Below, in pieces: positions 27,399-36,406 of a stretch of 64,000 nt of DNA. A program made the position numbers and the translations under genes. Location: the NCBI RefSeq assembly GCF_026343115.1, contig NZ_JAPEMC010000001.1:4235501-4299500 (forward strand), written 5' to 3'. Source of the DNA: Streptomyces sp. NBC_00102. GTDB taxonomy: Bacteria; Actinomycetota; Actinomycetes; Streptomycetales; Streptomycetaceae. The notes beneath the pieces were generated by a model that did no database searches, was not told the origin of the DNA, and worked only from the letters and a program-made list of their open reading frames with translations. Each line of letters opens with the position of its first letter. Position 1 is the first letter of the stretch.

Positions 27399-29444
27399 AT
27401 GACCCAGCCTCCCCCACCCGCGTCGCAGCCCGGCGAGCCGCCGAAGGGCGGGTTCGGCGCGCCGCAGGACCCGCCGGCCGGCGGATTCGGCGCCCCGCCG
27501 CCCTCCCCGTACGGCACGCCCCCGCCGCCGCAGGCCGCGCAGGAGCAGCCCCCGGGGCCGTACAACGCCCCGCCCCAGGCACCGCAGCCGCCGCAGGCTC
27601 AGCCCCAGCCGCCCCAGCCCCAGGCACCGCAGCCGCCGCAGACTCAGCCCCAGCCGCCCCAGCCCCAGGCACCGCAGCCGCCGCAGACTCAGCCCCAGCC
27701 GCCGCAGTCGCCCCAGCCCCAGCCGCCCCAGCCCCAGCCGCCGCAGGCTCCGGGCGCCGGGCCCGCGTACGGGTACCCGCAGGCTCCGGGCCAACCGCAG
27801 CCGCAGCCCGGCTACGGCTACCCGCAAGCCCCGCCCGGGTACGGCTACCCGCAGACGCCGACCTCCTCGCAGCCCGGCCAGCCGGGCTACTTCGGCCAGC
27901 CCGGTCCCGGGCAGCAGCCGGGGTACGGATACCCGACCCCGCCGCAGTTCGCGCAGCCGCAGACGCCCGCGGGCACCGGCGGCAAGAAGCTGAACGCCCA
28001 GATGAAGATCATCATCGGGGCGGCGCTCGCCGTGGTGCTGATCGTCGGCGCCGGGATCGTCTACTCGGCGTCCGGGGACGACGGGGGCACGGACGTCTCC
28101 ACGGCCGGCCCGGTGGGCGGCAGCGGTGGCGGCGGCGGTGACAAGGGAGGGGACACCGGTGGTCTCGCCGGAGGCACCGAGAAGGTGCCGGCCTCCACCA
28201 AGTCGCACGTCGCCTTCGAGATCCCGAAGCCGGCCGTCTCCGACGTCACCACGGTCTACGGCTCCTGGGTCACCGACAAGGCGTACGTGAAGACCGGGAT
28301 GTACGAGGTCGCCGGGTACGACCTGGAGAAGGGCACCAAGCTCTGGTCGGTCCCGACGGCCGGGCAGGTCTGCGCGGCCTCCCGGCACATGACGGAGGAC
28401 CACAAGACCGCGATCCTCTTCCAGGAGGGCAAGCCGACCGCGGCGGACAAGTACCCGTCCTGCAACACGCTCGGCGCGCTCGACCTGGACACCGGCAAGA
28501 TGATCTGGTCGAAGTCGGTCGTCGCCTCCTCCAACGGCGACGAGCCGGTGCACTTCTCGGAGGTGACGGTCAGCGGCACGACCGTCGCCGCGGGGGGCAC
28601 CGACGGCGGTGCCGCCCTCGACATCACCACCGGTGCCCAGCTCTGGGCCCCGAAGATCTCCACCGACGACTGCTACGACACCGGTTACGCCGGAGGCCCG
28701 GCGCTCGTCACCGTCCGCAAGTGCGGTTCGTACGACGACCCGAAGATCTCCATCCAGACGCTGGACGCCAAGACGGGCGCCCCGCTCTCCTCGTACGACA
28801 TGCCGCCGGGCGTCGAGTACGCGGCGGTCGTCTCCACCAAGCCCCTGGTGGTCGCCGCCGACATCGGCGACACGGCCGGTGACGGCTCCAGCATCTCCGA
28901 CTACTTCTCCATCGACGCGGAGACCGGCAAGCTCATCGTCCGGATCTCCGCAGACGCCGACCGGTACGCGGGGGAGTGCGGTTCCACCGAGGTGGAGCGG
29001 TGCGTCGGCATGACGGTCGGCAACAACCGCCTGTACGTGCCCACCGAGTCCCACGAGGGAACCGCCGAGTACGGCGACACCAACGAGATCGTCGCCTTCG
29101 ACCTCACCACCGGCAAGCTGCTCGGCGCCCGCGCCGACGCGGGCGAGCGGTACAGCATGGTCCCGCTCCGCATGGACGGCACCAACGTCATCGCGTACAA
29201 GGTGCCGCCGTACGACAAGGGCGGCCAGGTCGTCTCGCTCGACGGGGAGACCCTGAAGGAGACGGTGCTGATGGAGAACCCCAGCACCGAGAAGATCCGG
29301 GACCGGGAGACGTACTTCGGTTACGACCGGGGCGAGTTCCTGTACGAGAAGGGCCGGCTCTTCCTGTCGCCGGACATGCTCAGCGAATCGAGCGGCACGG
29401 ACGACGATTCCAAGCTCCTCGCCATGGTGTTCACCACCGGCTGA
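27399..29444 (+). CDS. Membrane-anchored PQQ-like beta-propeller protein, paralogue 2
   Basis: A 681-residue paralogue of the preceding gene with the same plan: a Pro/Gln-rich N-terminal tail (about 1-190), a membrane span near 202-223 (IIIGAALAVVLIVGAGIVY), a Gly/Ser-rich linker and a beta-propeller with blade motifs such as KGTKLWSVP, TGKMIWSK and TTGAQLWAP. The propeller sequences differ enough to suggest old duplication and different ligands. It starts at ATG 27399 with GAGG 10 nt before it and ends at a strong terminator. Confidence 0.8.
   Translation: MTQPPPPASQPGEPPKGGFGAPQDPPAGGFGAPPPSPYGTPPPPQAAQEQPPGPYNAPPQAPQPPQAQPQPPQPQAPQPPQTQPQPPQPQAPQPPQTQPQPPQSPQPQPPQPQPPQAPGAGPAYGYPQAPGQPQPQPGYGYPQAPPGYGYPQTPTSSQPGQPGYFGQPGPGQQPGYGYPTPPQFAQPQTPAGTGGKKLNAQMKIIIGAALAVVLIVGAGIVYSASGDDGGTDVSTAGPVGGSGGGGGDKGGDTGGLAGGTEKVPASTKSHVAFEIPKPAVSDVTTVYGSWVTDKAYVKTGMYEVAGYDLEKGTKLWSVPTAGQVCAASRHMTEDHKTAILFQEGKPTAADKYPSCNTLGALDLDTGKMIWSKSVVASSNGDEPVHFSEVTVSGTTVAAGGTDGGAALDITTGAQLWAPKISTDDCYDTGYAGGPALVTVRKCGSYDDPKISIQTLDAKTGAPLSSYDMPPGVEYAAVVSTKPLVVAADIGDTAGDGSSISDYFSIDAETGKLIVRISADADRYAGECGSTEVERCVGMTVGNNRLYVPTESHEGTAEYGDTNEIVAFDLTTGKLLGARADAGERYSMVPLRMDGTNVIAYKVPPYDKGGQVVSLDGETLKETVLMENPSTEKIRDRETYFGYDRGEFLYEKGRLFLSPDMLSESSGTDDDSKLLAMVFTTG
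27580..27740 (+). repeat. In-frame PQ-rich repeat
   Basis: Repeats of the 12-residue unit QPQAPQPPQTQP, encoded by near-identical 36-bp DNA blocks, fill this part of the second propeller gene. A length polymorphism between strains is likely. Confidence 0.7.
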
Positions 29445-29476
29445 CCCCCGCGGGGAGACGCGGGAGCACAGCGGGA

Positions 29477-29511
29477 CGGCCCCGCCGGTCGTCGGAAGAC
29501 CGGCGGGGCCG
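29477..29511 (+). terminator. Terminator after the beta-propeller pair
   Basis: CGGCCCCGCCGGTC and its exact complement form a 14-bp stem with a 7-base loop, followed by ATCGTTTTC. Confidence 0.85.
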
Positions 29512-29694
29512 ATCGTTTTCCGTCAACCCTGTGACATGCGAAGCAGAAGAAATCGGCCTTCTGGGGGGCTTCTGCCACGAATGGGCGCCACGGCGTCGAA
29601 CAAGCGTGTAGCTTGCCGGGTCTAGGCCGGGGGGCCGACGGTCGTGGCACACATGCGCACGGCGGTTCACGGCGGTACTGGGGGTATCTGCGCG

Positions 29695-30423
29695 ATGAGC
29701 GTGCGGCTCATGGTGGTCGACGACCACCGCCTGCTGGCCGAGGCGCTCGCCTCGGCACTCAAGCTCCGGGGGCACCGCGTGCTCGCGGCCACGGCTCCGA
29801 CGTCGGGCGCCGCCGATCTGGTCATAGCCAGGGCCCCGGAGGTCTGTCTCTTCGGGACGGCGTCTCCGGCCGCGCCGGGCACCTTCGATCCGGTCGTGCG
29901 GATCGGACGGGAGCGCCCGCAGGTGGCGGTGGTGGTGCTGGGCCCGGTGCCCAGCCCCCGTGGGATCGCGGCGGCCTTCGCGGCCGGAGCGGCCGGATAC
30001 GTCCGGCACGACGAACGCATCGAGGGCGTGGAGCGCGCCATGATGAAGGCCAGGGCCGGTGAGGCGTCGGTGGCGCCCGCCCTGCTCAGGGGGGCCTTCA
30101 CGGAGCTGCTGCACCCGGTGGAGAAGCCCGACGACGAGGGCCAGCGGTTGCTGCGGCTGCTGACGCCGCGCGAGGCCGAGGTGTTGGTACGCGTCGCCGA
30201 GGGCGAGGGCACCCGGCTGATCGCCGCCGGGATGCGGATCGCTCCGAGCACCGCGCGCACCCACGTCCAGCGGGTCCTGATGAAGCTCGGGGTGGGTTCC
30301 CGGCTGGAGGCCGCCGCGCTCGCGGCCCGTACGGGGCTGCTGGACCGGGCGGCCGTCCACACGGCGATGGGCGCGGCACGGGACGAGGGGTACGACACGG
30401 CGCAGGGGCCGGACGCGCCCTGA
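29695..30423 (+). CDS. Orphan LuxR-family response regulator with degenerate receiver
   Basis: A 242-residue NarL/FixJ-type regulator. The receiver begins VRLMVVDDHRLLAEAL with the acidic pair intact, but the phosphoacceptor Asp is replaced: the strand reads PEVCLFGTA where relatives have PDVVLLD. The conserved Lys is also missing (GYVRHDERI, where others have GYLLKD). The C-terminal LuxR HTH is normal (LTPREAEVLVRVAEGEG to TARTHVQRVLMKLGV). No kinase gene is nearby. It therefore probably works without phosphorylation, perhaps through a ligand or oligomerisation. A GTG at 29644 is an alternative start, but the receiver fits ATG 29695. Confidence 0.85.
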   Translation: MSVRLMVVDDHRLLAEALASALKLRGHRVLAATAPTSGAADLVIARAPEVCLFGTASPAAPGTFDPVVRIGRERPQVAVVVLGPVPSPRGIAAAFAAGAAGYVRHDERIEGVERAMMKARAGEASVAPALLRGAFTELLHPVEKPDDEGQRLLRLLTPREAEVLVRVAEGEGTRLIAAGMRIAPSTARTHVQRVLMKLGVGSRLEAAALAARTGLLDRAAVHTAMGAARDEGYDTAQGPDAP

Positions 30424-30516
30424 GTTTCGGGCGGGTCCGGCCCCTGCGGGAACCGTGGGGGACGTGCGGTGCGGCCGGTCGGAGCGTGTCGCGAATGCGG
30501 CGCCGTCCGCCCGGGC

Positions 30517-30813
30517 TCAGTGTCCGGCGGGTCCGTCCTGCCCGATGGGCTCGGCCGGGGCCTGCGTCGGGCGCAGCCACATCCAGACCAGGAACAGCAG
30601 CCCGAGGACCAGCATCGCGAGGCCGGTCCAGAGGTTGATGTTGACGCCCTGGGCCTTCTTGAGGTCGGCGTCGGACGGGTTGATGCCCGCGATGGTGACG
30701 ATGACTCCGTAGACCACGAAGAGACCGCCGATGATCCGCCTGATGTCGAAGAGGCGTGCCGCCGTGGCGGACTTGCTCTCCAGGTCGGAGACTTCCTTGT
30801 GCAGCTCGGACAT
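30517..30813 (-). CDS. Small membrane protein downstream of the symporter
   Basis: A 98-residue protein with a charged N-terminal helix (MSELHKEVSDLESKSATAAR) and two membrane segments (GGLFVVYGVIVTIAG and GLAMLVLGLLFLVWMWL). GGAGGA precedes the ATG at 30813. It starts 14 bases after the symporter stop and is probably an accessory protein of that transporter. No known family name is assigned. Confidence 0.7.
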   Translation of the reverse strand: MSELHKEVSDLESKSATAARLFDIRRIIGGLFVVYGVIVTIAGINPSDADLKKAQGVNINLWTGLAMLVLGLLFLVWMWLRPTQAPAEPIGQDGPAGH

Positions 30814-30827
30814 GGTGGTTCCTCCGA

Positions 30828-32498
30828 TCAGAACGAGTAGGGGATGTAGCAGGCGGCGGCGATCACGATGGCGCCCCAGCCCAGCAGGGCCGGCTTGCGG
30901 TACCACGCGGAGTCGGACTCCTCCGGCACCTCGGGGGCGTCGGGGGACTCGGTGCCGTAGACGAGACCGGCCAGTTCGGCTTCCGGCTTGGGGGCCGTGA
31001 AGAGGGTGACGATCACCATGACGACCGCGCCGGCGACGAAGCCGACGATGGCGGAGACGAAGTTCGCGCCCTGGTCGGTCGGGATGCCGATGATGCCCTG
31101 CTTGTAGAAGACGAAGTAGTTGATCATCGCGGCGGTGGTACCCGCGACCAGGCCCCAGACACCGGACTTCATCGACGCGCGCTTCCAGAACATGCCGATG
31201 ATGAAGACGACGAACATCGGGACGTTGAAGAACGAGAAGAGCGTCTGCAGGTAGCTCATGATGTTCGAGAAGCTCGACGCGATGAACGCGGTGCCGATCG
31301 AGGCCAGCACGCCGACGGCGGTGACGCCGCGGCCGAACTTCAGGTAGTACGCGTCCGGCTTGTCCTTCTTCACGTACCGCGCCCAGATGTCCGTGGTGAA
31401 CACCGTGTTGAACGAGGAGACGTTGGCGGCCATACCGGCCATGAACGCGGCCAGCAGGCCGGTCACGGCGATGCCGAGCACACCGTTGGGGAGCAGTTCG
31501 CGCATCAGCAGCGGGATGGCGTCGTTGTACGTCAGGTCCGAGCGGTCGGTGCCGATGTTCGGGACGACGACGGCGGCGACCATGCCCGGGATCATCACGA
31601 GGAAGACGATGAAGATCTTCGGGAACGCGGCGATGAGCGGGGTGCGCTGTGCGGCCGAGAGGTTCTTCGCGGACAGGGCGCGCTGCACCTCGGCGAAGTT
31701 GGTCGTCCAGTAGCCGAAGGAGAGGACGAAGCCGAGGCCGAGGATGATCGTCAGCCAGTTCGCGCCGAGGGCGTTGCTGTCACCGATGCCGGTACCGCTC
31801 CAGGCGGACATGAAGCTGGAGCCGTGGCTCTTCTCCAGCGAGTGGGTCAGACCGTCCCAGCCGCCGACCCGCTTGAGGCCGAGGATGGTCAGGGGTATGA
31901 GCGCGGCGAGGATGACGAAGAACTGGAGCACCTCGTTGTAGATCGCCGAGGAGAGTCCGCCGATGGTGATGTAGAGCAGGACGAACACACCGGCGACGAC
32001 GATCGCGACCCAGCGGTCCCAGCCCAGCAGCGCCTCCACGACGATCGAGAGCGCGTAGAGGTTGACGCCGGCTATCAGGATGGCGGCGAAGGCGAACAGG
32101 GCCGAGCTCAGCACGTGGGCCGACTTGTCGAACCGCTGGAGCAGGAACTCCGGGACGGACCGGACCTTCGAGCGGTAGTAGAACGGCATCATCACCAGGC
32201 CGAGGAAGACCATGGCGGGGATGGCGCCGATCCAGTACCAGTGGACGACCGAGACGCCGTACTGCGCGCCGGTCGCCGCCATGCCGAGGATTTCGGTGGC
32301 ACCGAGGTTGGCGGCCACGAAGGCCAGGCCGGTGACCCAGGCCGGCAGGGAACGGCCGGAGAGGAAGAAGTCGAGGCTGGTCTTCACGCTGGCGCGGGCC
32401 GCGAAGCCGATGCCGAGGACCACGACGAAGTAGATGGCCAGGATTGTGTAATCGAGGCCGTTCGTGGGGAGCCGGAGCCCTTCAGCCAGATAGTTCAT
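30828..32498 (-). CDS. Sodium:solute symporter (SSS family), probable galactose uptake
   Basis: A 556-residue polytopic protein of the SSS family, with about 13-14 hydrophobic segments, the SGRSLPAWVTGLAFVAANLGATEILGM type N-terminal region and the family motif GGLSSAIYNEVLQFF. The closest recognisable relatives are sodium/sugar symporters. It is divergent from galTEK, which supports galactose as substrate, but other sugars are possible. The ATG at 32498 is used because earlier in-frame codons lie in the promoter region. The 98-aa membrane protein follows in the same operon. Confidence 0.88.
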   Translation of the reverse strand: MNYLAEGLRLPTNGLDYTILAIYFVVVLGIGFAARASVKTSLDFFLSGRSLPAWVTGLAFVAANLGATEILGMAATGAQYGVSVVHWYWIGAIPAMVFLGLVMMPFYYRSKVRSVPEFLLQRFDKSAHVLSSALFAFAAILIAGVNLYALSIVVEALLGWDRWVAIVVAGVFVLLYITIGGLSSAIYNEVLQFFVILAALIPLTILGLKRVGGWDGLTHSLEKSHGSSFMSAWSGTGIGDSNALGANWLTIILGLGFVLSFGYWTTNFAEVQRALSAKNLSAAQRTPLIAAFPKIFIVFLVMIPGMVAAVVVPNIGTDRSDLTYNDAIPLLMRELLPNGVLGIAVTGLLAAFMAGMAANVSSFNTVFTTDIWARYVKKDKPDAYYLKFGRGVTAVGVLASIGTAFIASSFSNIMSYLQTLFSFFNVPMFVVFIIGMFWKRASMKSGVWGLVAGTTAAMINYFVFYKQGIIGIPTDQGANFVSAIVGFVAGAVVMVIVTLFTAPKPEAELAGLVYGTESPDAPEVPEESDSAWYRKPALLGWGAIVIAAACYIPYSF

Positions 32499-32742
32499 GG
32501 GGGTACTCGCTTCGTTGCGCGAACTGAACCTGATGAAACCTACGCCCCTGCGTTCGATAACTGAACAAAGCAACTGGTGTTCTTTGTTTGATCGTGATGA
32601 AGAGGGGCGGAATGACCCGATGTAAAGACTCAGGTCTTCACTTAAGTAAACACAGTGGAGCAAGTTGTCTACAAAGAGTTACGTCATTGACGCTCCTGTT
32701 GGCTTGTGATTAATTATGTTTAGTTATGTTTGGAGGAACCTG
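32499..32742. promoter_or_regulatory. Divergent gal/symporter control region (galP1-like)
   Basis: This AT-rich spacer separates the symporter from galTEK. It contains AACAAAG-N11-CTTTGTT (32564-32588), a stem AAGAC-TCAG-GTCTT (32625-32638) and two tandem 10-bp units TTATGTTTAG/TTATGTTTGG (32714-32733) running into the galT ribosome binding site. Repeats with TGTTT cores are typical of DeoR-type operators. In S. lividans the gal operon promoter galP1 is galactose-induced and glucose-repressed; this region is the equivalent, but the binding protein is not identified. Confidence 0.65.
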
Positions 32743-33786
32743 GTGAAGAAGACGGCAACGACCCTCGCCGACGGTCGGGAACTGATCTATTACGACTCCG
32801 CCGAGGGCACCGTGCGGGACGCGGTGGACCGCAGGCCGCTCGACGCCGTCGCCACCTCGTCCGAGATCCGGCGCGACCCGCTCCTCGGGGACGCGGTGGC
32901 CATCGCCTCCCACCGCCAGGGCCGCACCTACCACCCGCCGGCCGACGAGTGCCCGCTCTGCCCCTCCCGGGACGGACGGCTCAGCGAGATTCCGGACGAC
33001 AGCTACGAAGCTGTCGTCTTCGAGAACCGCTTCCCCTCGCTCGCCGGGGACTCCGGCCGCTGCGAGGTCGTCTGCTTCGCCTCCGACCACGATGCCTCCT
33101 TCGCCGACCTCACCGAGGACCAGGCCGCGCTGGTCCTGGCCGCCTGGACCGACCGCACGGCCGCCCTCTCCGAGCTCGACCAGGTCGCCCAGGTCTTCCC
33201 CTTCGAGAACCGCGGCGCAGAGATCGGTGTGACGCTCGGTCACCCTCATGGCCAGATCTACGGCTACCCCTTCGTGACGCCCCGAACCGAACTGATGTTG
33301 CGTTCGGCCGTGGCCCACCGCGAGGAGACCGGACGCAACCTCTTCGAGGACGTCGTCGCCCGCGAGATCGCCGAGGGCGACCGGATCGTCCTCACCGGCG
33401 AGCACTGGGTCGCCTTCGTCCCGTACGCCGCCCACTGGCCCTACGAGGTGCACCTCTACCCCCGCACCCGCGTCGCCGACTTCCGCGGGCTGGACGACGC
33501 CGCCCGCGCGGAGTTCCCGCAGATCTACCTGGAGCTGCTGAGGCGCTTCGACCGGATCTTCGGCCCCGACGCGCCCCCCACCCCCTACATCGCCGCCTGG
33601 CACCAGGCGCCGTTCCGCGCCCCCGGGCGCGAGGAGCTCGCCCTCCACCTGGAGCTGTTCACCATCCGTCGTACGCCCGGCAAGCTGAAGTTCCTCGCCG
33701 GATCGGAGTCCGGCATGGGAGCGTTCATCAACGACGTGCCGCCGGAGACCGCGGCCGAGCGACTGCGAGAGGTAGCGAGCAAGTGA
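32743..33786 (+). CDS. galT: Galactose-1-phosphate uridylyltransferase GalT
   Basis: A 347-residue HIT-superfamily enzyme of the Leloir pathway that exchanges UMP between UDP-glucose and galactose-1-phosphate. The zinc site is present as ADECPLCPS, and the catalytic [10 protein letters not shown] motif carries the nucleophilic His. ECLPLCP-type cysteines and the C-terminal AWHQAPF segment match the family. The GTG at 32743 has GGAGGA five bases upstream; an ATG at 32716 lies within the operator repeats and is rejected. It overlaps galE by 4 nt. Confidence 0.95.
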   Translation: MKKTATTLADGRELIYYDSAEGTVRDAVDRRPLDAVATSSEIRRDPLLGDAVAIASHRQGRTYHPPADECPLCPSRDGRLSEIPDDSYEAVVFENRFPSLAGDSGRCEVVCFASDHDASFADLTEDQAALVLAAWTDRTAALSELDQVAQVFPFENRGAEIGVTLGHPHGQIYGYPFVTPRTELMLRSAVAHREETGRNLFEDVVAREIAEGDRIVLTGEHWVAFVPYAAHWPYEVHLYPRTRVADFRGLDDAARAEFPQIYLELLRRFDRIFGPDAPPTPYIAAWHQAPFRAPGREELALHLELFTIRRTPGKLKFLAGSESGMGAFINDVPPETAAERLREVASK

Positions 33787-34766
33787 GCAGCAGTACCCCG
33801 AAGAAGTACCTGGTCACCGGCGGCGCCGGTTATGTGGGCAGTGTGGTCGCCACCCACCTGCTGGAGGCCGGGCACACCGTGACCGTGCTCGACGACCTCT
33901 CCACCGGCTTCCGGGAGGGCGTCCCCGCGGGCGCCGAGTTCATCGAGGGCCGCATCCAGGACGCCGCGAAGTGGCTCGACGGCTCCTACGACGCCGTCCT
34001 GCACTTCGCCGCGTTCTCCCAGGTCGGCGAGTCCGTCGTGAACCCGGAGAAGTACTGGCTCAACAACGTCGGCGGCACCACCGCGCTGCTCGCCGCGATG
34101 CGGGACGCCGGGGTGCGCACCCTCGTCTTCTCCTCCACCGCGGCCACCTACGGCGAGCCGGTCTCCAGCCCCATCACGGAGTCCGACCCGACGGCCCCCA
34201 CCAACCCGTACGGTGCCACCAAGCTGGCCGTCGACCACATGATCACCGGCGAGGCCGCCGCCCACGGGCTGGCAGCCGTCTCGCTGCGCTACTTCAACGT
34301 GGCCGGCGCGTACGGGAACACCGGCGAGCGCCACGACCCCGAGTCCCACCTCATCCCGCTGGTGCTCCAGGTCGCCGCCGGCACGCGCGAGTCGATCTCC
34401 GTCTACGGCGACGACTACCCCACCCCCGACGGCACCTGCGTCCGCGACTACATCCACGTCGCCGACCTCGCCGAGGCCCACCTCCTCGCACTGGGCGCCG
34501 CCACCTCCGGCGAGCACCTCATCTGCAACCTGGGCAACGGCAACGGCTTCTCGGTCCGCCAGGTCATCGAGACCGTCCGCGAGGTCACCGGCCACCCGGT
34601 CCCGGAGGTCGTCGCCCCGCGCCGCGCCGGCGACCCTGCCGTCCTCGTCGCCTCCGCCGCCACCGCCCACGAGCGCCTCGGCTGGACGCCGAGCCGCCCC
34701 GGGCTGGCCGGAATCGTCGCCGACGCCTGGGCGTTCGCCCGCCGAGAGGAGAACACCGCATCATGA
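33783..34766 (+). CDS. galE: UDP-glucose 4-epimerase GalE
   Basis: A 327-residue extended SDR that interconverts UDP-galactose and UDP-glucose. The Rossmann motif is TGGAGYVGS, the catalytic Ser lies in FSSTAATYG, and the YxxxK pair is YGATK. Both ends use 4-nt overlaps (GTGA with galT, ATGA with galK). In Streptomyces a second promoter inside this operon can express galE independently; no clear one was located here. Confidence 0.95.
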   Translation: MSSSTPKKYLVTGGAGYVGSVVATHLLEAGHTVTVLDDLSTGFREGVPAGAEFIEGRIQDAAKWLDGSYDAVLHFAAFSQVGESVVNPEKYWLNNVGGTTALLAAMRDAGVRTLVFSSTAATYGEPVSSPITESDPTAPTNPYGATKLAVDHMITGEAAAHGLAAVSLRYFNVAGAYGNTGERHDPESHLIPLVLQVAAGTRESISVYGDDYPTPDGTCVRDYIHVADLAEAHLLALGAATSGEHLICNLGNGNGFSVRQVIETVREVTGHPVPEVVAPRRAGDPAVLVASAATAHERLGWTPSRPGLAGIVADAWAFARREENTAS

Positions 34767-35950
34767 CCGACTTCACCGGGTCCACCGTCACCGAGGCCGA
34801 ACTCGCCGCCTCCTTCCGCGCGCTGTACGGCACCGAGCCCGAAGGGGTATGGGCCGCCCCCGGGCGCGTCAACCTCATAGGCGAGTACACCGACTTCAAC
34901 GACGGCTTCGTCATGCCGCTCGCCCTCCCGCACGTCGCCCGTGCCGCGGTCGCCCGGCGCACCGACGGACAGCTGCGGCTGCACTCCACCGACGTACCCG
35001 GCGGGATCGTGCAGCTCGCCGTCGACGGCCTGACCCCCAACGAGGGCCACGGCTGGGCCGCGTACCCGGCGGGTGTCGTCTGGGCGCTGCGCCGGGCCGG
35101 CCACGAGATCACCGGCGCGGACATCCAGCTCACCTCCACCGTGCCGACCGGCGCCGGGCTCTCCTCGTCCGCCGCCCTCGAAGTGGTCGTGGCGCTCGCG
35201 CTGAACGACCTCTTCGGCCTCGGCCTGAGCGCCGCCGAGCTGGCGGTCCTCGGCCAGGCCGCCGAGAACGACTTCGTCGGCGTGCCCTGCGGTGTCATGG
35301 ACCAGATGGCGTCCGCCTGCTGCACCGACGGCCACGCCCTCCACCTCGACACCCGCGACCTTGCCGTGCGCCAGGTGCCCTTCGACCTGGCCGCCCACGG
35401 GCTGCGCCTGCTGGTCGTGGACACCCGCGTCAAGCACGCGCTCGGCGACGGCGCCTACGCCGAGCGCCGGGCCGGCTGCGAGGAGGGTGCCCGCCTGCTC
35501 GGGCTCGGCAAGCTGCGCGAGCTGTCGTACGAGGACCTGCCGGACGGTCTCGCCCGGCTGGAGGCGGCCGGCGCGGACGAGTCCGTCGTCCGCTACGTAC
35601 GCCACGTGGTCAGCGACAACGCCCGGGTGGAGCAGGTCATCGCGCTGCTCGATGCCGGGGACGTGCGTGCGGCGGGCCCCGTGCTCACCGAGGGCCACCT
35701 CTCGCTCCGCGACGACCTGCGGGTCTCCTGCGAGGAGCTGGACCTCGCCGTGGCGACCGCCAACGCGGCCGGCGCGCTCGGTGCCCGCATGACCGGCGGC
35801 GGCTTCGGCGGCTCGGCGATCGTGCTGGTCGAGGAGTCCGACGCCGAGGCGGTCTCCAAGTCGGTGCTCGACGCCTTCGCGGCGGCGGGCCACGCGGCCC
35901 CCGGCATCTTCTCCGCCGTCCCCTCGCAGGGCGCGCGCCGCCTGGTCTGA
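34763..35950 (+). CDS. galK: Galactokinase GalK
   Basis: A 395-residue GHMP kinase that phosphorylates galactose to galactose-1-phosphate, the first step of the Leloir pathway. The galactokinase signature [20 protein letters not shown] is near the N-terminus, the ATP motif is [13 protein letters not shown], and the third motif [12 protein letters not shown] is near the end. It is the last gene of the operon, followed by a hairpin at 35992-36029. Confidence 0.95.
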   Translation: MTDFTGSTVTEAELAASFRALYGTEPEGVWAAPGRVNLIGEYTDFNDGFVMPLALPHVARAAVARRTDGQLRLHSTDVPGGIVQLAVDGLTPNEGHGWAAYPAGVVWALRRAGHEITGADIQLTSTVPTGAGLSSSAALEVVVALALNDLFGLGLSAAELAVLGQAAENDFVGVPCGVMDQMASACCTDGHALHLDTRDLAVRQVPFDLAAHGLRLLVVDTRVKHALGDGAYAERRAGCEEGARLLGLGKLRELSYEDLPDGLARLEAAGADESVVRYVRHVVSDNARVEQVIALLDAGDVRAAGPVLTEGHLSLRDDLRVSCEELDLAVATANAAGALGARMTGGGFGGSAIVLVEESDAEAVSKSVLDAFAAAGHAAPGIFSAVPSQGARRLV

Positions 35951-35991
35951 CCCGCCCGCGGTCACCGCCCCCGCACCACACCCGCGTGTAC

Positions 35992-36029
35992 GAGCGCCGG
36001 GACCGGCCCCACGGCCGTGCCCGGCGCTC
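35992..36029 (+). terminator. Terminator after galK
   Basis: GAGCGCCGGG pairs with CCCGGCGCTC in a 10-bp stem with an 18-base loop that itself can pair, about 40 bases after the galK stop. Confidence 0.7.
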
Positions 36030-36100
36030 CGCCGTTCCGGGGGGCGGCCGCATCCGTTCGACGACTCTGTCCGAGTGCAGAATGCGCCCTCGTTCGTCCA

Positions 36101-36146
36101 CTTCCTGTCCCACGACGGGACAGGAAGCACCCCCGGAACGCCGGGG
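36101..36146. promoter_or_regulatory. Two adjacent stem-loops upstream of response regulator 2
   Basis: CTTCCTGTCCC-ACGAC-GGGACAGGAAG (36101-36127) is a perfect 11-bp inverted repeat, followed by CCCCGG-AACG-CCGGGG (36131-36146). They lie 260 bases before the regulator gene in a 456-bp gene-free gap. They could terminate incoming transcription, fold in a leader RNA, or form an operator. Confidence 0.45.
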
Positions 36147-36406
36147 ACGGTCACTTCCGCGGAATCGGCATCCCGTGCGCCCGTGCGCCCGTACGCTGAT
36201 GTGCAGCACCGGTGGGGGCCGGTGCCGTTCAGGGGCCGGGACGGGCGGTGCGGCACCCGGGCGCAGACGGCGGCTCTGCACGCACGGCGGGGCCGTGCGG
36301 ACGGCTTCCCCTCTGCGGGTCTCGGGCGTCACCACCGCCCCGACGCGTTCCCGCCCCGGTCCGGACTCAGGAAGCCGGCCCGGGACCGTCCCATTGGGGG
36401 GTAGAC

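Noticed and set aside
23981..27565. 1194-codon minus-strand frame across the XRE and first propeller genes
   Set aside because: Low-complexity Gly/Arg/Val-rich translation created by G+C-rich codons on the other strand; it crosses two genes with good motifs and start sites.
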